Of a DNA stretch of 64,000 bases, positions 36,213-44,769 are shown piece by piece (the first letter of the stretch is position 1; each line of letters begins with the position of its first letter). Origin of the DNA: Oleispira sp963933055 (GTDB lineage Bacteria; Pseudomonadota; Gammaproteobacteria; Pseudomonadales; Oceanobacteraceae); NCBI GenBank assembly GCA_963933055.1, contig CAWVSY010000012.1:1-64000 (forward strand). Reading direction: 5' to 3'. The translations under genes were made by a program, and so were the position numbers. The notes below the pieces were generated by a model. That model searched no databases. It saw only the letters and a list, made by a program, of their open reading frames with translations, and was not told where the DNA came from.

Positions 36213-38120
36213 ATGAAATTTGCAGCAAACAACACTGCTGAGTACGCATCTTTTCACGCTTTTATTAATGCTTACTTACGCGAAATTGACGCCGGAATTT
36301 GGAAGGTCAAAAGCCAATTTTTGGCGTTGTCAGATTTTCCTTATGAGTTAAAGGGTGCTGAGGTTTTAGAACTTCGTTTACCTGAAAGTCAGCAGTGCAT
36401 TGTGATGGATGTAGCCTATAAATCTAAAGTAGGTCGTCATCATTTTCAGGGTGTGTATGTGCGCACTGAATACAATGAAGCGCATAGCAGTCCTTGGCAG
36501 TCAGCCGATATCATGTACTTGTTGATTGCTTTGGTTCGGCAGATTTACCAACGACAAAATACACTTTCTATGGGGAGTGAATTGTCAGAATCAATAAGAA
36601 TGAATGAAGTTGAGTTGCTAGGTCGTCTATTAGGCAGCTATCAAACTATGGCGTATTTTCTTAGCCAGCGAGCGGGTGATGCGAGATTAAACAGTCTTGA
36701 TTTTATTAATTCCGAGCAATCCATTCTGTACGGACATTGGTTGCACCCAACACCAAAAAGTCAGCAGGGTATTACACCTTGGCAGCAAACGTTTTATTCC
36801 CCTGAATTATGCGGCCGCTTTAAATTACATTATTTCTCTGCTGATAAATCTTTAGCTAAAGAAGGCTCCTCATTAGCGCAAAGTACCAGTGAAATTTTAT
36901 ATTCTGAAGTCAGTCGCTACGATTCGATAGAACTGGCGAATGACCATGTTCTCGTTCCGGTTCACCCATTACAGGCTGCTAACTTGTTATTGGAAAAATG
37001 GGTGAAAGATCTCATTGCAGAGGGACGCTTGAACTATCTTGGAGAAAAAGGGGCTGAATATACCGCTACTTCTTCTGTGCGTACGGTCGCTAACGAAACG
37101 TCTGACTGGATGATAAAGCTATCGATTCCCGTAAAAATAACCAATTCATTACGTACTAATAAACGGCGTGAATTAGAAGACGGAATGGTGATTGAGAGCT
37201 ATCTGAATCACATTGGCTTTCTGACGGATCGCCCTCAATTTAAAGTGGTTGATGATCCTGCGTACATCACCATCAATCATCCAAAAGATCATCAATTAGA
37301 TTCCGGCTTTGAAGTTGTTTTGCGCCGTAATCCATTCATGAAAGAAAAAGGTCGAGGGGTATGTTCAATTCTTACTCTTGTACAAGACCCGATTCCCAAT
37401 GTCGATGGAACAGCTGGGTCTAGCTTGCTTAATAATATTATTTTAGATCTGGCTGCTAAAGAAAATCGATCGCTCGATCAGGTTGCACTCGACTGGTTTG
37501 ATCGTTATTGGCACTGTGCCATTGAGTCAATATTGTCACTTTATGATGGCTATGGCATCGCATTAGAGGCGCATCAGCAAAACAGTTTATTGGATGTCTC
37601 AGCAGGTTACCCAAGCTGCTATTACTACCGAGATAATCAAGGATTTTATTTATCAGAACACTTCAAAGCGGAGCTAGCGGACGTTGGAAGTCAATTAAAT
37701 CTCACTAATATTTTTTATGATGATGAAAAAATTTTCACGGCCATTTCCTACTACGTCTTTGTCAATCAGTTATTTGCCGTGATCTACCGCTTAGGAGCCG
37801 ATGGCCTAATAGACGAAGGCATCTTGGTGGAGCGCTGTCGTAAAAAATTATTAGAAATGCAAAAAAATATGCAAGGTATCGGTAAAGATTTTATTAACTA
37901 CATTCTGAACAGCGAACGACTGGATTATAAAACCAATCTTTTGGCTCGCGTAAATAATATTGATGAATTACAGGAAGGCATGGAGCACACCGTTTATTCA
38001 ACAATCGTGAATCCCCTGTATTTAAAGTCAAATTCTAAATCTGTATCAACAGCAACATCAGTGCTGCAGAAAGATCTTATTAAAGCTGGCGAAGGTGAGC
38101 GAGGTGCAGTCTATGGATAG
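36213..38120 (+). CDS. asbA: IucA/IucC-type NIS siderophore synthetase, AsbA-like
   Basis: 635 residues with AGGG before the ATG. NRPS-independent siderophore synthetases adenylate a carboxylate of citrate and condense it with an amine. Visible motifs are HPTPKSQQGI, VPVHPLQAANLL, ATSSVRTVAN, KLSIPVKITNSLRTN and LEAHQQNSLLDV, all conserved in the family. In petrobactin synthesis AsbA joins citrate and spermidine. Assignment as A rather than B rests on gene order (first of the two) and the downstream asbC-F genes. The 3' end overlaps asbB by 8 nt. Confidence 0.9.
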   Translation: MKFAANNTAEYASFHAFINAYLREIDAGIWKVKSQFLALSDFPYELKGAEVLELRLPESQQCIVMDVAYKSKVGRHHFQGVYVRTEYNEAHSSPWQSADIMYLLIALVRQIYQRQNTLSMGSELSESIRMNEVELLGRLLGSYQTMAYFLSQRAGDARLNSLDFINSEQSILYGHWLHPTPKSQQGITPWQQTFYSPELCGRFKLHYFSADKSLAKEGSSLAQSTSEILYSEVSRYDSIELANDHVLVPVHPLQAANLLLEKWVKDLIAEGRLNYLGEKGAEYTATSSVRTVANETSDWMIKLSIPVKITNSLRTNKRRELEDGMVIESYLNHIGFLTDRPQFKVVDDPAYITINHPKDHQLDSGFEVVLRRNPFMKEKGRGVCSILTLVQDPIPNVDGTAGSSLLNNIILDLAAKENRSLDQVALDWFDRYWHCAIESILSLYDGYGIALEAHQQNSLLDVSAGYPSCYYYRDNQGFYLSEHFKAELADVGSQLNLTNIFYDDEKIFTAISYYVFVNQLFAVIYRLGADGLIDEGILVERCRKKLLEMQKNMQGIGKDFINYILNSERLDYKTNLLARVNNIDELQEGMEHTVYSTIVNPLYLKSNSKSVSTATSVLQKDLIKAGEGERGAVYG

Positions 38121-40047
38121 TTTAGATAAAGATACAATATTGGTAAAAATTGCAGAACAATTTTGTCCTCAGCATGCTCAATATATAAAAGGTCCTGAAT
38201 CTTCTGATAAGGAAGAGCAGCGAGTCGTACGTCAGTTTGTAGAAGCATTACTGTACGAAGAAATTGTTGAATTTAGTTCTGAGGACAGAATAAATTTTTC
38301 AGCAGAATTTAATCACTTCGATGGCGTATTCGATAATATTTACTCATTCAATATGGGCGGGCGGGCTTTTAGGTGTTTAGGCGCTCGCCGTATTTTTGAA
38401 CGTATTCGAATTGCCGATGGTTCGGTACAGATACTTGAACATGATAAAGAGTATCGTAGTGATAAAGAGTATCGTGAATGCCGAATTGAAGAACTCATTT
38501 GTTACCTCGATACCGACTCGGAAACCAAGATGCGGCTATTGGGCGAGTTGATGCAGACCATCGCATTATGTCGATGGAATACTCGTTATTTAGAGCATCA
38601 TAAAAAACCAAGGCGCAAGCTAAATTTTGCGCAATTAGAATCGGCTATTACAGAAGGCCATCTATATCACCCCAGCTTTAAAGCCAGAACAGGATTCACA
38701 CTGCAGGACCATATTCAATATGGCCCTGAGGCTGCAGGAACGATCCAGTTTCGATGGTTGGCCATTCAATCACAGCATGTTGAGTATAACTACCCAAGTG
38801 CGAGCATTGATTTCTGGACTGAAGAACTGGGGGAAGAGCAATTTACAGTTTTGAGTAAGCGCCTCGAATCGCTAGGTAAAAACTGGCTGTCTTATGCTCT
38901 TGTACCCATTCATCCATGGCAGGTAGATGCCATTCAGAATCGTGGTTTGAGTGATGCGATTGATTGTGGTGACATTATTGAATTGGGCGAGGCGGGTGAT
39001 TTTTATCAAGCAACCCAATCGTTACGCACCTTAGTCAATGTCAGTCACCCTGAAAAAGCGAATGTCAAAATCCCTTTGAATCTGGTGAGCACGTCTTCGC
39101 ATCGTAATTTGCAAGATCATTTTGTGTGTACGGCTCCGGCGATTTCAACATGGTTACAAGAAGTAGTGGCTAAGGATGAGTACTTGCAGCGGGAAGGTAA
39201 GCTGCTGCTGTTAAGTGAATATGCAGGTTTACTTTATAAGCCGGAAGATGAAACAAAAGCCAAAGAGATGGATGGCTTGATCGGTGCTATTTTCCGCGAA
39301 AGTATTGTTGATAAATTGCAGCCAGGTGAAGAGGCTATTCCCTTTACGGCACTTATGTTGGTTGAATCAGATAATCGTCCTTTTATAGCAGACTGGTTAG
39401 ATCGCTATGGCGTTGATGCTTGGGTTAATCGTTTATTAGACGTCATGTTAGTACCTATTTGGCACATGTTGGTTCATAACGGCATTGCCTTTGAAGCCCA
39501 TTGCCAAAATCTAATATTAACGCACAAAGACGGCTGGCCTCATCGCATCGCACTGCGCGATTTTCATGAAGATATGGAATACGTAGAAGACTATTTAAAA
39601 TTTCCCGAGCACCTTCCAAAGTTGGCTGAAACCGATTCATATTTTGAAACCATCGCATTAGATGAAGGTTTTAGTATGTCGGACATTGATGAGTTGCGTG
39701 AATTATTTATGGATACCGTTTATGTCCTGAATTTAGCGGATTTGTCTTTCTTATTAGAACGTTACCATGATTATTCTGAAACCCAATTTTGGAACCGAGT
39801 ACGTAATCATCTTAATGGCTATCGTCAATCAGGTATTACCCGTTCAGCACGTATTGATCGTATTGGCGCTGAAAATCCAAGCATTATTGTTGAGTCGCTA
39901 CTGAAGAAAAAAATATTAAATGGCGGCACCTTAGATTATTTCGAACACACCGTAAGCAACCCGTTAGCCACTGAGTTGGATAAAAGTGCTGAAGATAAAA
40001 TCGCTGAAAATAAAAAGTTGCGACAAGCTGAATCCCAAACAAGTTAA
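38113..40047 (+). CDS. asbB: IucA/IucC-type NIS siderophore synthetase, AsbB-like
   Basis: 644 residues from ATG 38113, preceded by GCGAGG; a GTG six codons upstream is possible. Family motifs are HPSFKARTGF, VPIHPWQVDAIQ, ATQSLRTLVN, KIPLNLVSTSSHRNL and FEAHCQNLILTH, followed by RDFHEDMEYV. AsbB completes petrobactin by adding the second spermidine arm to the citrate core. There is an in-frame DKEYR duplication near residue 115, and the C-terminus is a charged tail rich in Lys, Glu and Asp. It is distinct in sequence from the preceding synthetase, so the two act on different intermediates. Confidence 0.9.
   Translation: MDSLDKDTILVKIAEQFCPQHAQYIKGPESSDKEEQRVVRQFVEALLYEEIVEFSSEDRINFSAEFNHFDGVFDNIYSFNMGGRAFRCLGARRIFERIRIADGSVQILEHDKEYRSDKEYRECRIEELICYLDTDSETKMRLLGELMQTIALCRWNTRYLEHHKKPRRKLNFAQLESAITEGHLYHPSFKARTGFTLQDHIQYGPEAAGTIQFRWLAIQSQHVEYNYPSASIDFWTEELGEEQFTVLSKRLESLGKNWLSYALVPIHPWQVDAIQNRGLSDAIDCGDIIELGEAGDFYQATQSLRTLVNVSHPEKANVKIPLNLVSTSSHRNLQDHFVCTAPAISTWLQEVVAKDEYLQREGKLLLLSEYAGLLYKPEDETKAKEMDGLIGAIFRESIVDKLQPGEEAIPFTALMLVESDNRPFIADWLDRYGVDAWVNRLLDVMLVPIWHMLVHNGIAFEAHCQNLILTHKDGWPHRIALRDFHEDMEYVEDYLKFPEHLPKLAETDSYFETIALDEGFSMSDIDELRELFMDTVYVLNLADLSFLLERYHDYSETQFWNRVRNHLNGYRQSGITRSARIDRIGAENPSIIVESLLKKKILNGGTLDYFEHTVSNPLATELDKSAEDKIAENKKLRQAESQTS
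38443..38475 (+). repeat. In-frame 18-nt duplication in asbB
   Basis: GATAAAGAGTATCGTAGT (38443-38460) is followed by the same first 15 bases (38461-38475), giving DKEYRSDKEYR. Confidence 0.8.
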
Positions 40048-40090
40048 TGAATAAAAAATTAACTAAAAGCGAATTAATGAAAGGCTAAAT

Positions 40091-41356
40091 ATGATTTATA
40101 TCAATGATGAACACTACGATAAAAATTATTTTGAGCAGTGTTACCAGAAGTTCAATCAGCATGACGTTCTAGGGAACGGCCAGGGTAAGCGCATCACAGC
40201 TTGTATCAGCGATGCGGCCGTATGGATTGCGTTGTGTCTGTATGCTCGTGATCACGGAATATCGGTATTTCCTTTGCCAGCGGGTACTCCAGAAGAAGCA
40301 TTACGCAGAAGAGCACAACTCAGTAGTAGTCACTACCAAGTGATGGCCGCTTCGATGGCGGAGCTGCTGACAAATATTGAAAAAATAAGTGATCACGAAG
40401 ATGACGTTGAACCTGTATTAGTGCAAATGAGCTCAGGCACAACAGGCGAGCCAAAGTGTATTAATCGCTCTTGGCTGAGTATTGATATCGAATTGCAAAA
40501 CTACATTGAGCACTTTACTGATTTGGCGGAAATGACCGCAGTCGTCGCATGTCCAGTGAATCATTCTTATGGTTTGATCTGCGGTATTTTAGCCAGTATT
40601 AAACGGGGTTCAGAGCCCGTGATTATTACTAACTTTAACCCTAAATATATTATTAAAAAGGTGCGTGAAACAACGACCCCTATCTTATATTCATCCCCAG
40701 CATTGATCACTACGATCACCATGATGGTAAAAGCGGATCAGCCTATTCATGCCATTATGACGTCTGGCACCTTGATGCAGGCGACCTGGTTAGAGCAAGC
40801 CGCTAATAAATGTGAAAAATTGTATCAGCAATATGGCTGTTCGGAAGTAGGTTGTATCTCTTTGGGTGGAGATATTAAGTCTATTCATGATCAGGGGATG
40901 GTATTACCTCATCTTACTGTTAAGTCTGGATCTTCGGCAGAAGAACCACAAGAAATCATAGTGGCTATACAAGCTAGTACTACAGAAAATAATATTCGTG
41001 TTTCAACTCGCGATTTAGGTTTTCTGGATGCCAATAACCGTCTGCATTTTATTTCTCGCATCGATGAAATGATTAATGTGTCAGGACTTAATGTCTATCC
41101 CGCAGAAGTAGAAAAAGTGGTTATGGATATGCCAAATGTTAGCGATGCCGTGGTATTTAAAAAAAGCCACGCATTTGGTAATGACCAAGTATGTTTGCAG
41201 TTTATCGCTGAGCAAGAGATTGCTAACGAAGATATTCGCAGCTGGTGCAGCAAATATTTAAATAAATATCAGGTACCCCTACAGATTGCTCAAGTTGAAA
41301 AAATTGAGCGCTTACCTAACGGCAAGGTTAGTCGTAAAGCACTAGCGCTTGCATAA
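40091..41356 (+). CDS. asbC: 3,4-dihydroxybenzoate-AMP ligase, AsbC-like
   Basis: 421 residues with AAAGG before the ATG. It is a member of the ANL adenylating family: the P-loop-like SSGTTGEPKCINRSW near residue 115, YQQYGCSEVGCISLGG near 250, RDLGFLDANNRLHFISRIDEMINVSG near 310, and the C-terminal catalytic lysine in LPNGKVSRKAL. The protein is shorter than usual for ANL enzymes (about 500+), which is typical of AsbC. In petrobactin synthesis AsbC activates 3,4-dihydroxybenzoate and loads it onto the AsbD carrier. The stop codon lies in a 16-nt duplication. Confidence 0.9.
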   Translation: MIYINDEHYDKNYFEQCYQKFNQHDVLGNGQGKRITACISDAAVWIALCLYARDHGISVFPLPAGTPEEALRRRAQLSSSHYQVMAASMAELLTNIEKISDHEDDVEPVLVQMSSGTTGEPKCINRSWLSIDIELQNYIEHFTDLAEMTAVVACPVNHSYGLICGILASIKRGSEPVIITNFNPKYIIKKVRETTTPILYSSPALITTITMMVKADQPIHAIMTSGTLMQATWLEQAANKCEKLYQQYGCSEVGCISLGGDIKSIHDQGMVLPHLTVKSGSSAEEPQEIIVAIQASTTENNIRVSTRDLGFLDANNRLHFISRIDEMINVSGLNVYPAEVEKVVMDMPNVSDAVVFKKSHAFGNDQVCLQFIAEQEIANEDIRSWCSKYLNKYQVPLQIAQVEKIERLPNGKVSRKALALA

Positions 41357-41370
41357 ATAGGCGCTTGCAT
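41345..41370 (+). repeat. 16-nt duplication spanning the asbC stop codon
   Basis: GCGCTTGCATAAATAG (41345-41360), which contains the TAA stop at 41354-41356, is followed by an exact copy of its first ten bases (41361-41370). Confidence 0.75.
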
Positions 41371-41418
41371 CAACGTCGGTATTTTTAAAGAAAAACGAAT
41401 AACTAGATTGATAAAATT

Positions 41419-42714
41419 ATGATGACAAAAGAACAGATTGTTGAATCCCTATTCAAAGTATTAAGCGAGAACATGTCTCTGTTGAATATGGATAAATTCC
41501 ACAGCGATGCCCGTTTATTAGAAGACCTAGCATTAGATTCATCCATGGTATTGCACATGCTGATGTTGCTCGAAGTGGAGTATGAAATGGCGATGGATGA
41601 AAATGCCTTAATGAATGAAGATTTTGAAACCGTACGAGCGGTTGCCAATATTTTATATGCAGGCCAAAACCTACCAAAGCATGAAAAGGGTCTTGAAGTT
41701 TATGAAGACGTTAAGATCCATTGTGTTGCTAGTAATTTGGCCGAAGTCGTAAAGCGTTTTCCACAATTAGATCATCGCATTTTGTATTTTGCTGTGTCCG
41801 ACGCAAATGCCTGTATCGATGATCGTTTTGTTTTGACCTACCATAACGAAAATATCAATCACGATATTTTCTTTAACTGGTACGAGCGCCTTTATGGAAT
41901 GCCGATTCGTCCTTGGTATGACAAGCAAGCGAGCAAAGAACAGAACCTAGCGATATTAGAAACTCTGGTGCAGAAGCGAGCGCCTGGCCAGCATATTTTA
42001 GTGATGTTAGACATGTTCCATTTACCTGAACGGGAGAATGAATTCAATAAAGATCCTTTTCCTCATTATGTCATGTTGGGACCGACCAATAATCCTGATC
42101 TTTGGTTTATGTATGACCCAGATTATCGTTGGGAAGGTGTATTTAACAAAGATCGAATTTTAAACGCAGTGGCTCAGCCAACCGTATCCGGTGGTTATGT
42201 GTTTTCTGAACAAGGCGCGAGAGCAACTCCGGTTGAAGAAGTTATCGCTTTTTTTGACGCCTCTGTCGTGCCAGATGCTAATCCCGTTACGGATATGATT
42301 CGCGCAATCATCACTGCTCACATTAACGGTGAAGATAAAAATGGCGAGCCGTTACCGCTAGAAAATTTAATCAAAGCGGTAGAAGAAATACCGGTTATGT
42401 CACCGCGTAAATACGCCTATGAACATGGCTTTGCATTTTTCTGGCGTGAGCTGGAGCTGCCAGAGCAAGAGTTTGACGATTGGTGTGATGTGATTGATGA
42501 GTTAGCAAAAACCTACAAGCTGATTCAATTTAATGCCATGAAATTAGCGGTGACAAAAAAAGAAGCCTTTGCTGAAAAATTATTCCAGTTATTAGATCAG
42601 CAAGACGAAAGAGAATTCAAACTTAAGCAACGTTTAATTGAAGTGAAAGATAGTTGGGCAAAAACCATGCTCGAGCCGTCTGATACTCAGCAACTAGAAG
42701 GGGCCTGTCTGTGA
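41419..42714 (+). CDS. Fused acyl-carrier (AsbD) and polyamine-acylating (AsbE) protein
   Basis: 431 residues. Residues 1 to about 85 form an acyl-carrier domain with the phosphopantetheine serine in LEDLALDSSMVLHML (Ser41). From about residue 90 the protein matches the AsbE type (ILYFAVSDANACIDDRF, HILVMLDMFHLPER, MLGPTNNPDLWFMYDPDY). In Bacillus petrobactin synthesis these are two proteins: AsbD carries 3,4-dihydroxybenzoate and AsbE transfers it to spermidine. Here one unbroken frame encodes both in pathway order. The 3' end overlaps asbF by 4 nt (GTGA). Confidence 0.85.
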   Translation: MMTKEQIVESLFKVLSENMSLLNMDKFHSDARLLEDLALDSSMVLHMLMLLEVEYEMAMDENALMNEDFETVRAVANILYAGQNLPKHEKGLEVYEDVKIHCVASNLAEVVKRFPQLDHRILYFAVSDANACIDDRFVLTYHNENINHDIFFNWYERLYGMPIRPWYDKQASKEQNLAILETLVQKRAPGQHILVMLDMFHLPERENEFNKDPFPHYVMLGPTNNPDLWFMYDPDYRWEGVFNKDRILNAVAQPTVSGGYVFSEQGARATPVEEVIAFFDASVVPDANPVTDMIRAIITAHINGEDKNGEPLPLENLIKAVEEIPVMSPRKYAYEHGFAFFWRELELPEQEFDDWCDVIDELAKTYKLIQFNAMKLAVTKKEAFAEKLFQLLDQQDEREFKLKQRLIEVKDSWAKTMLEPSDTQQLEGACL

Positions 42715-43574
42715 AATATTCCGTTTGCACCATTTCTTTCCGCCATCAGTTGATATCACTGGAACGCATTGCCAATTGGGCGAAAGCGCATCAGTTTGAC
42801 GCGATTGAGCTGTGGGGCGTGCATGCCAAGAACCTTCGTCAATCACCAGATTTCACTCTAGAGAGTTTGGTCGAAAAAGGTTTGTCAGTATCAATGGTCA
42901 GTGATTATTTGCCTTTAGACGGAGATCTAAAGGTTGCGTTAGAAGGCGCTAAATCACTGTGCACGATTACACGTTCTTGGGGGGCTAAAAAATTACGTAC
43001 TTTTTCTGGCAACAAACCCAGTGCAGGCATGAGTATGAGAGAACGAGCAGCCTGTACTAAGCGCTTGCGCGAATATTGCAAAATAGCAGCGGACTATGGG
43101 GTTTATCTTATTGTTGAAACGCACCCCAATACATTAGCGGATACCTTGGCATCGACTCTTCAGTTAATTGAAGAAGTGAATCACCCGGCATTGCGTATTA
43201 ATTTTGATGTGATCCATGTTTGGGAAATGGGCAGTGATCCGATCGTTGCACTCGATCAGCTCGCGCCTTTAATAGAGCACATGCATTTTAAAAACATCAC
43301 TCAACGTAATCTTTTGAATGTTTTTAATCCCGGTAATGTTTATGCCCCCGCAGGCACTCGTGAAGGTATGACGCCAATTTTCAACGGCGAATACGATTTC
43401 AAGCAGTTCTTAGATTATTTGATGAAAGAGTCCGCTATACCGTGGCAAAACATGGATGCTTCGTTGGAGTGGTTCGGACCGGATGTCTTCACTACTCTGG
43501 ATAACGATCGTAAAGAACTCGCGAAACTGGAATCACACTTTATCCAACAGTCCCAGCCAGAGCTAACGATATGA
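42711..43574 (+). CDS. asbF: 3-dehydroshikimate dehydratase, AsbF-like
   Basis: 287 residues from GTG 42711, which overlaps the previous stop. It is a TIM-barrel protein of the xylose-isomerase-like superfamily. The N-terminal KYSVCTISFRHQLISLERI and IELWGVHAKNL are diagnostic of AsbF, and YLIVETHPNTLADT and HMHFKNITQRN carry metal-binding residues. AsbF turns 3-dehydroshikimate into 3,4-dihydroxybenzoate, the catechol acid of petrobactin. This gene is the strongest pointer to a 3,4- rather than 2,3-catechol product. Its end overlaps the next gene by 4 nt (ATGA). Confidence 0.93.
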   Translation: MKYSVCTISFRHQLISLERIANWAKAHQFDAIELWGVHAKNLRQSPDFTLESLVEKGLSVSMVSDYLPLDGDLKVALEGAKSLCTITRSWGAKKLRTFSGNKPSAGMSMRERAACTKRLREYCKIAADYGVYLIVETHPNTLADTLASTLQLIEEVNHPALRINFDVIHVWEMGSDPIVALDQLAPLIEHMHFKNITQRNLLNVFNPGNVYAPAGTREGMTPIFNGEYDFKQFLDYLMKESAIPWQNMDASLEWFGPDVFTTLDNDRKELAKLESHFIQQSQPELTI

Positions 43575-44728
43575 AAATGAGCACACCTTATTACCTAATT
43601 GATGAGACTCGCATGTTAAAGGCGATGGAACGTATCGCTTATGTGCGTGAGTGTAGTGGTGCCAAAAGTGTTCTCGCATTGAAATGTTTTTCTAGCTGGT
43701 GCGTATTTGATTTTATGAAGGACTATATGGCTGGAACAACGAGTAGTAGTTTATATGAAGCGCGTTTAGGTTATGAGAAATTTGGTGGCGAAACCCATGG
43801 TTACAGTGTTGCTTATAGCGAAGATGAAATTCCTGAACTCGTTGAGTACTGCGACAAAGTTATTTTCAATTCGTTGAATCAATTAGAGCAATACAAAGCG
43901 CAGGTAAAAGAAAAAGGCCGTTCAATTGGGCTGCGTATAAATCCAGAAGTAGGCCATTCCGAATACGGTTTAAGTGATACGGTTGCAAAATATTCACGCC
44001 TCGGGGTACGTCACGATTTGTTGCCTGACAATATCACCGATGAAATTGAGGGTGCTATGTTTCACATGAATTGTGAAAACGATGACTTCACAAGCCTTAG
44101 TCAACAGCTGGATGAAATTGAACGCCGTTTTTCTACGATTCTGCCTAAGTTGAACTGGCTTAGTTTAGGCGGTGGTATTGCCTTTACCCGTGATGGTTAT
44201 GCATTGAATGCTTTATGTGGCCGCCTCAAATTATTAGCTGAAACTTATGACTTGCAAGTATACCTAGAACCAGGTGAAGCATCGGTCACTCAATCCACTT
44301 CCCTTGTCGTTAAGGTATTAGACAAGGTAGACAACCAATTATCAACGTTGATCGTCGACGCCGGTGTTGAAACTCATTTGCTGGATGTATTGGTTTACAA
44401 GTTTACGCCTGAACTAGAAGGTGCAGAACCAATCGCAGAAGAAAATATAGAAGCCGCATTACAACAAGCGTTACAAGAAGGTAAGTCTGTTTATCGTATT
44501 AGTGGACGTACCTGTTTGGCGGGTGATGTATTCGGAACCTATATTTTCAATCAAAAAGTTGAAATAGGGGATGAACTGAGATTCACCGATGTCGCTGGTT
44601 ATTCCATGGTGAAGAAAAATTTCTTCAACGGAATCAAAATGCCCGCCATTTGCCATAAAAATATTCATGGAGAAACCCGCGTCATTCGCGAGTTTGATTA
44701 CGAAGATTTTCGAGACTTTTTGTCTTAA
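43571..44728 (+). CDS. nspC: Carboxy(nor)spermidine decarboxylase
   Basis: 385 residues, a fold-III PLP decarboxylase. The PLP lysine is in SVLALKCFSSW (Lys38). NPEVGHSEYGLSDTVAKYSRLG, MFHMNCEND, LSLGGGIAFT and GRTCLAGDVFGTY are characteristic of NspC/CANSDC. The enzyme decarboxylates carboxyspermidine to spermidine, or carboxynorspermidine to norspermidine. Translational coupling to asbF places spermidine production directly within the siderophore operon. No diaminopropane-forming gene is in the window, so spermidine is the more likely product. Confidence 0.92.
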   Translation: MKMSTPYYLIDETRMLKAMERIAYVRECSGAKSVLALKCFSSWCVFDFMKDYMAGTTSSSLYEARLGYEKFGGETHGYSVAYSEDEIPELVEYCDKVIFNSLNQLEQYKAQVKEKGRSIGLRINPEVGHSEYGLSDTVAKYSRLGVRHDLLPDNITDEIEGAMFHMNCENDDFTSLSQQLDEIERRFSTILPKLNWLSLGGGIAFTRDGYALNALCGRLKLLAETYDLQVYLEPGEASVTQSTSLVVKVLDKVDNQLSTLIVDAGVETHLLDVLVYKFTPELEGAEPIAEENIEAALQQALQEGKSVYRISGRTCLAGDVFGTYIFNQKVEIGDELRFTDVAGYSMVKKNFFNGIKMPAICHKNIHGETRVIREFDYEDFRDFLS

Positions 44729-44769
44729 CTTTTAGTCTGAGCTTTTTAAAAATTTGGGGGGAATATGTT

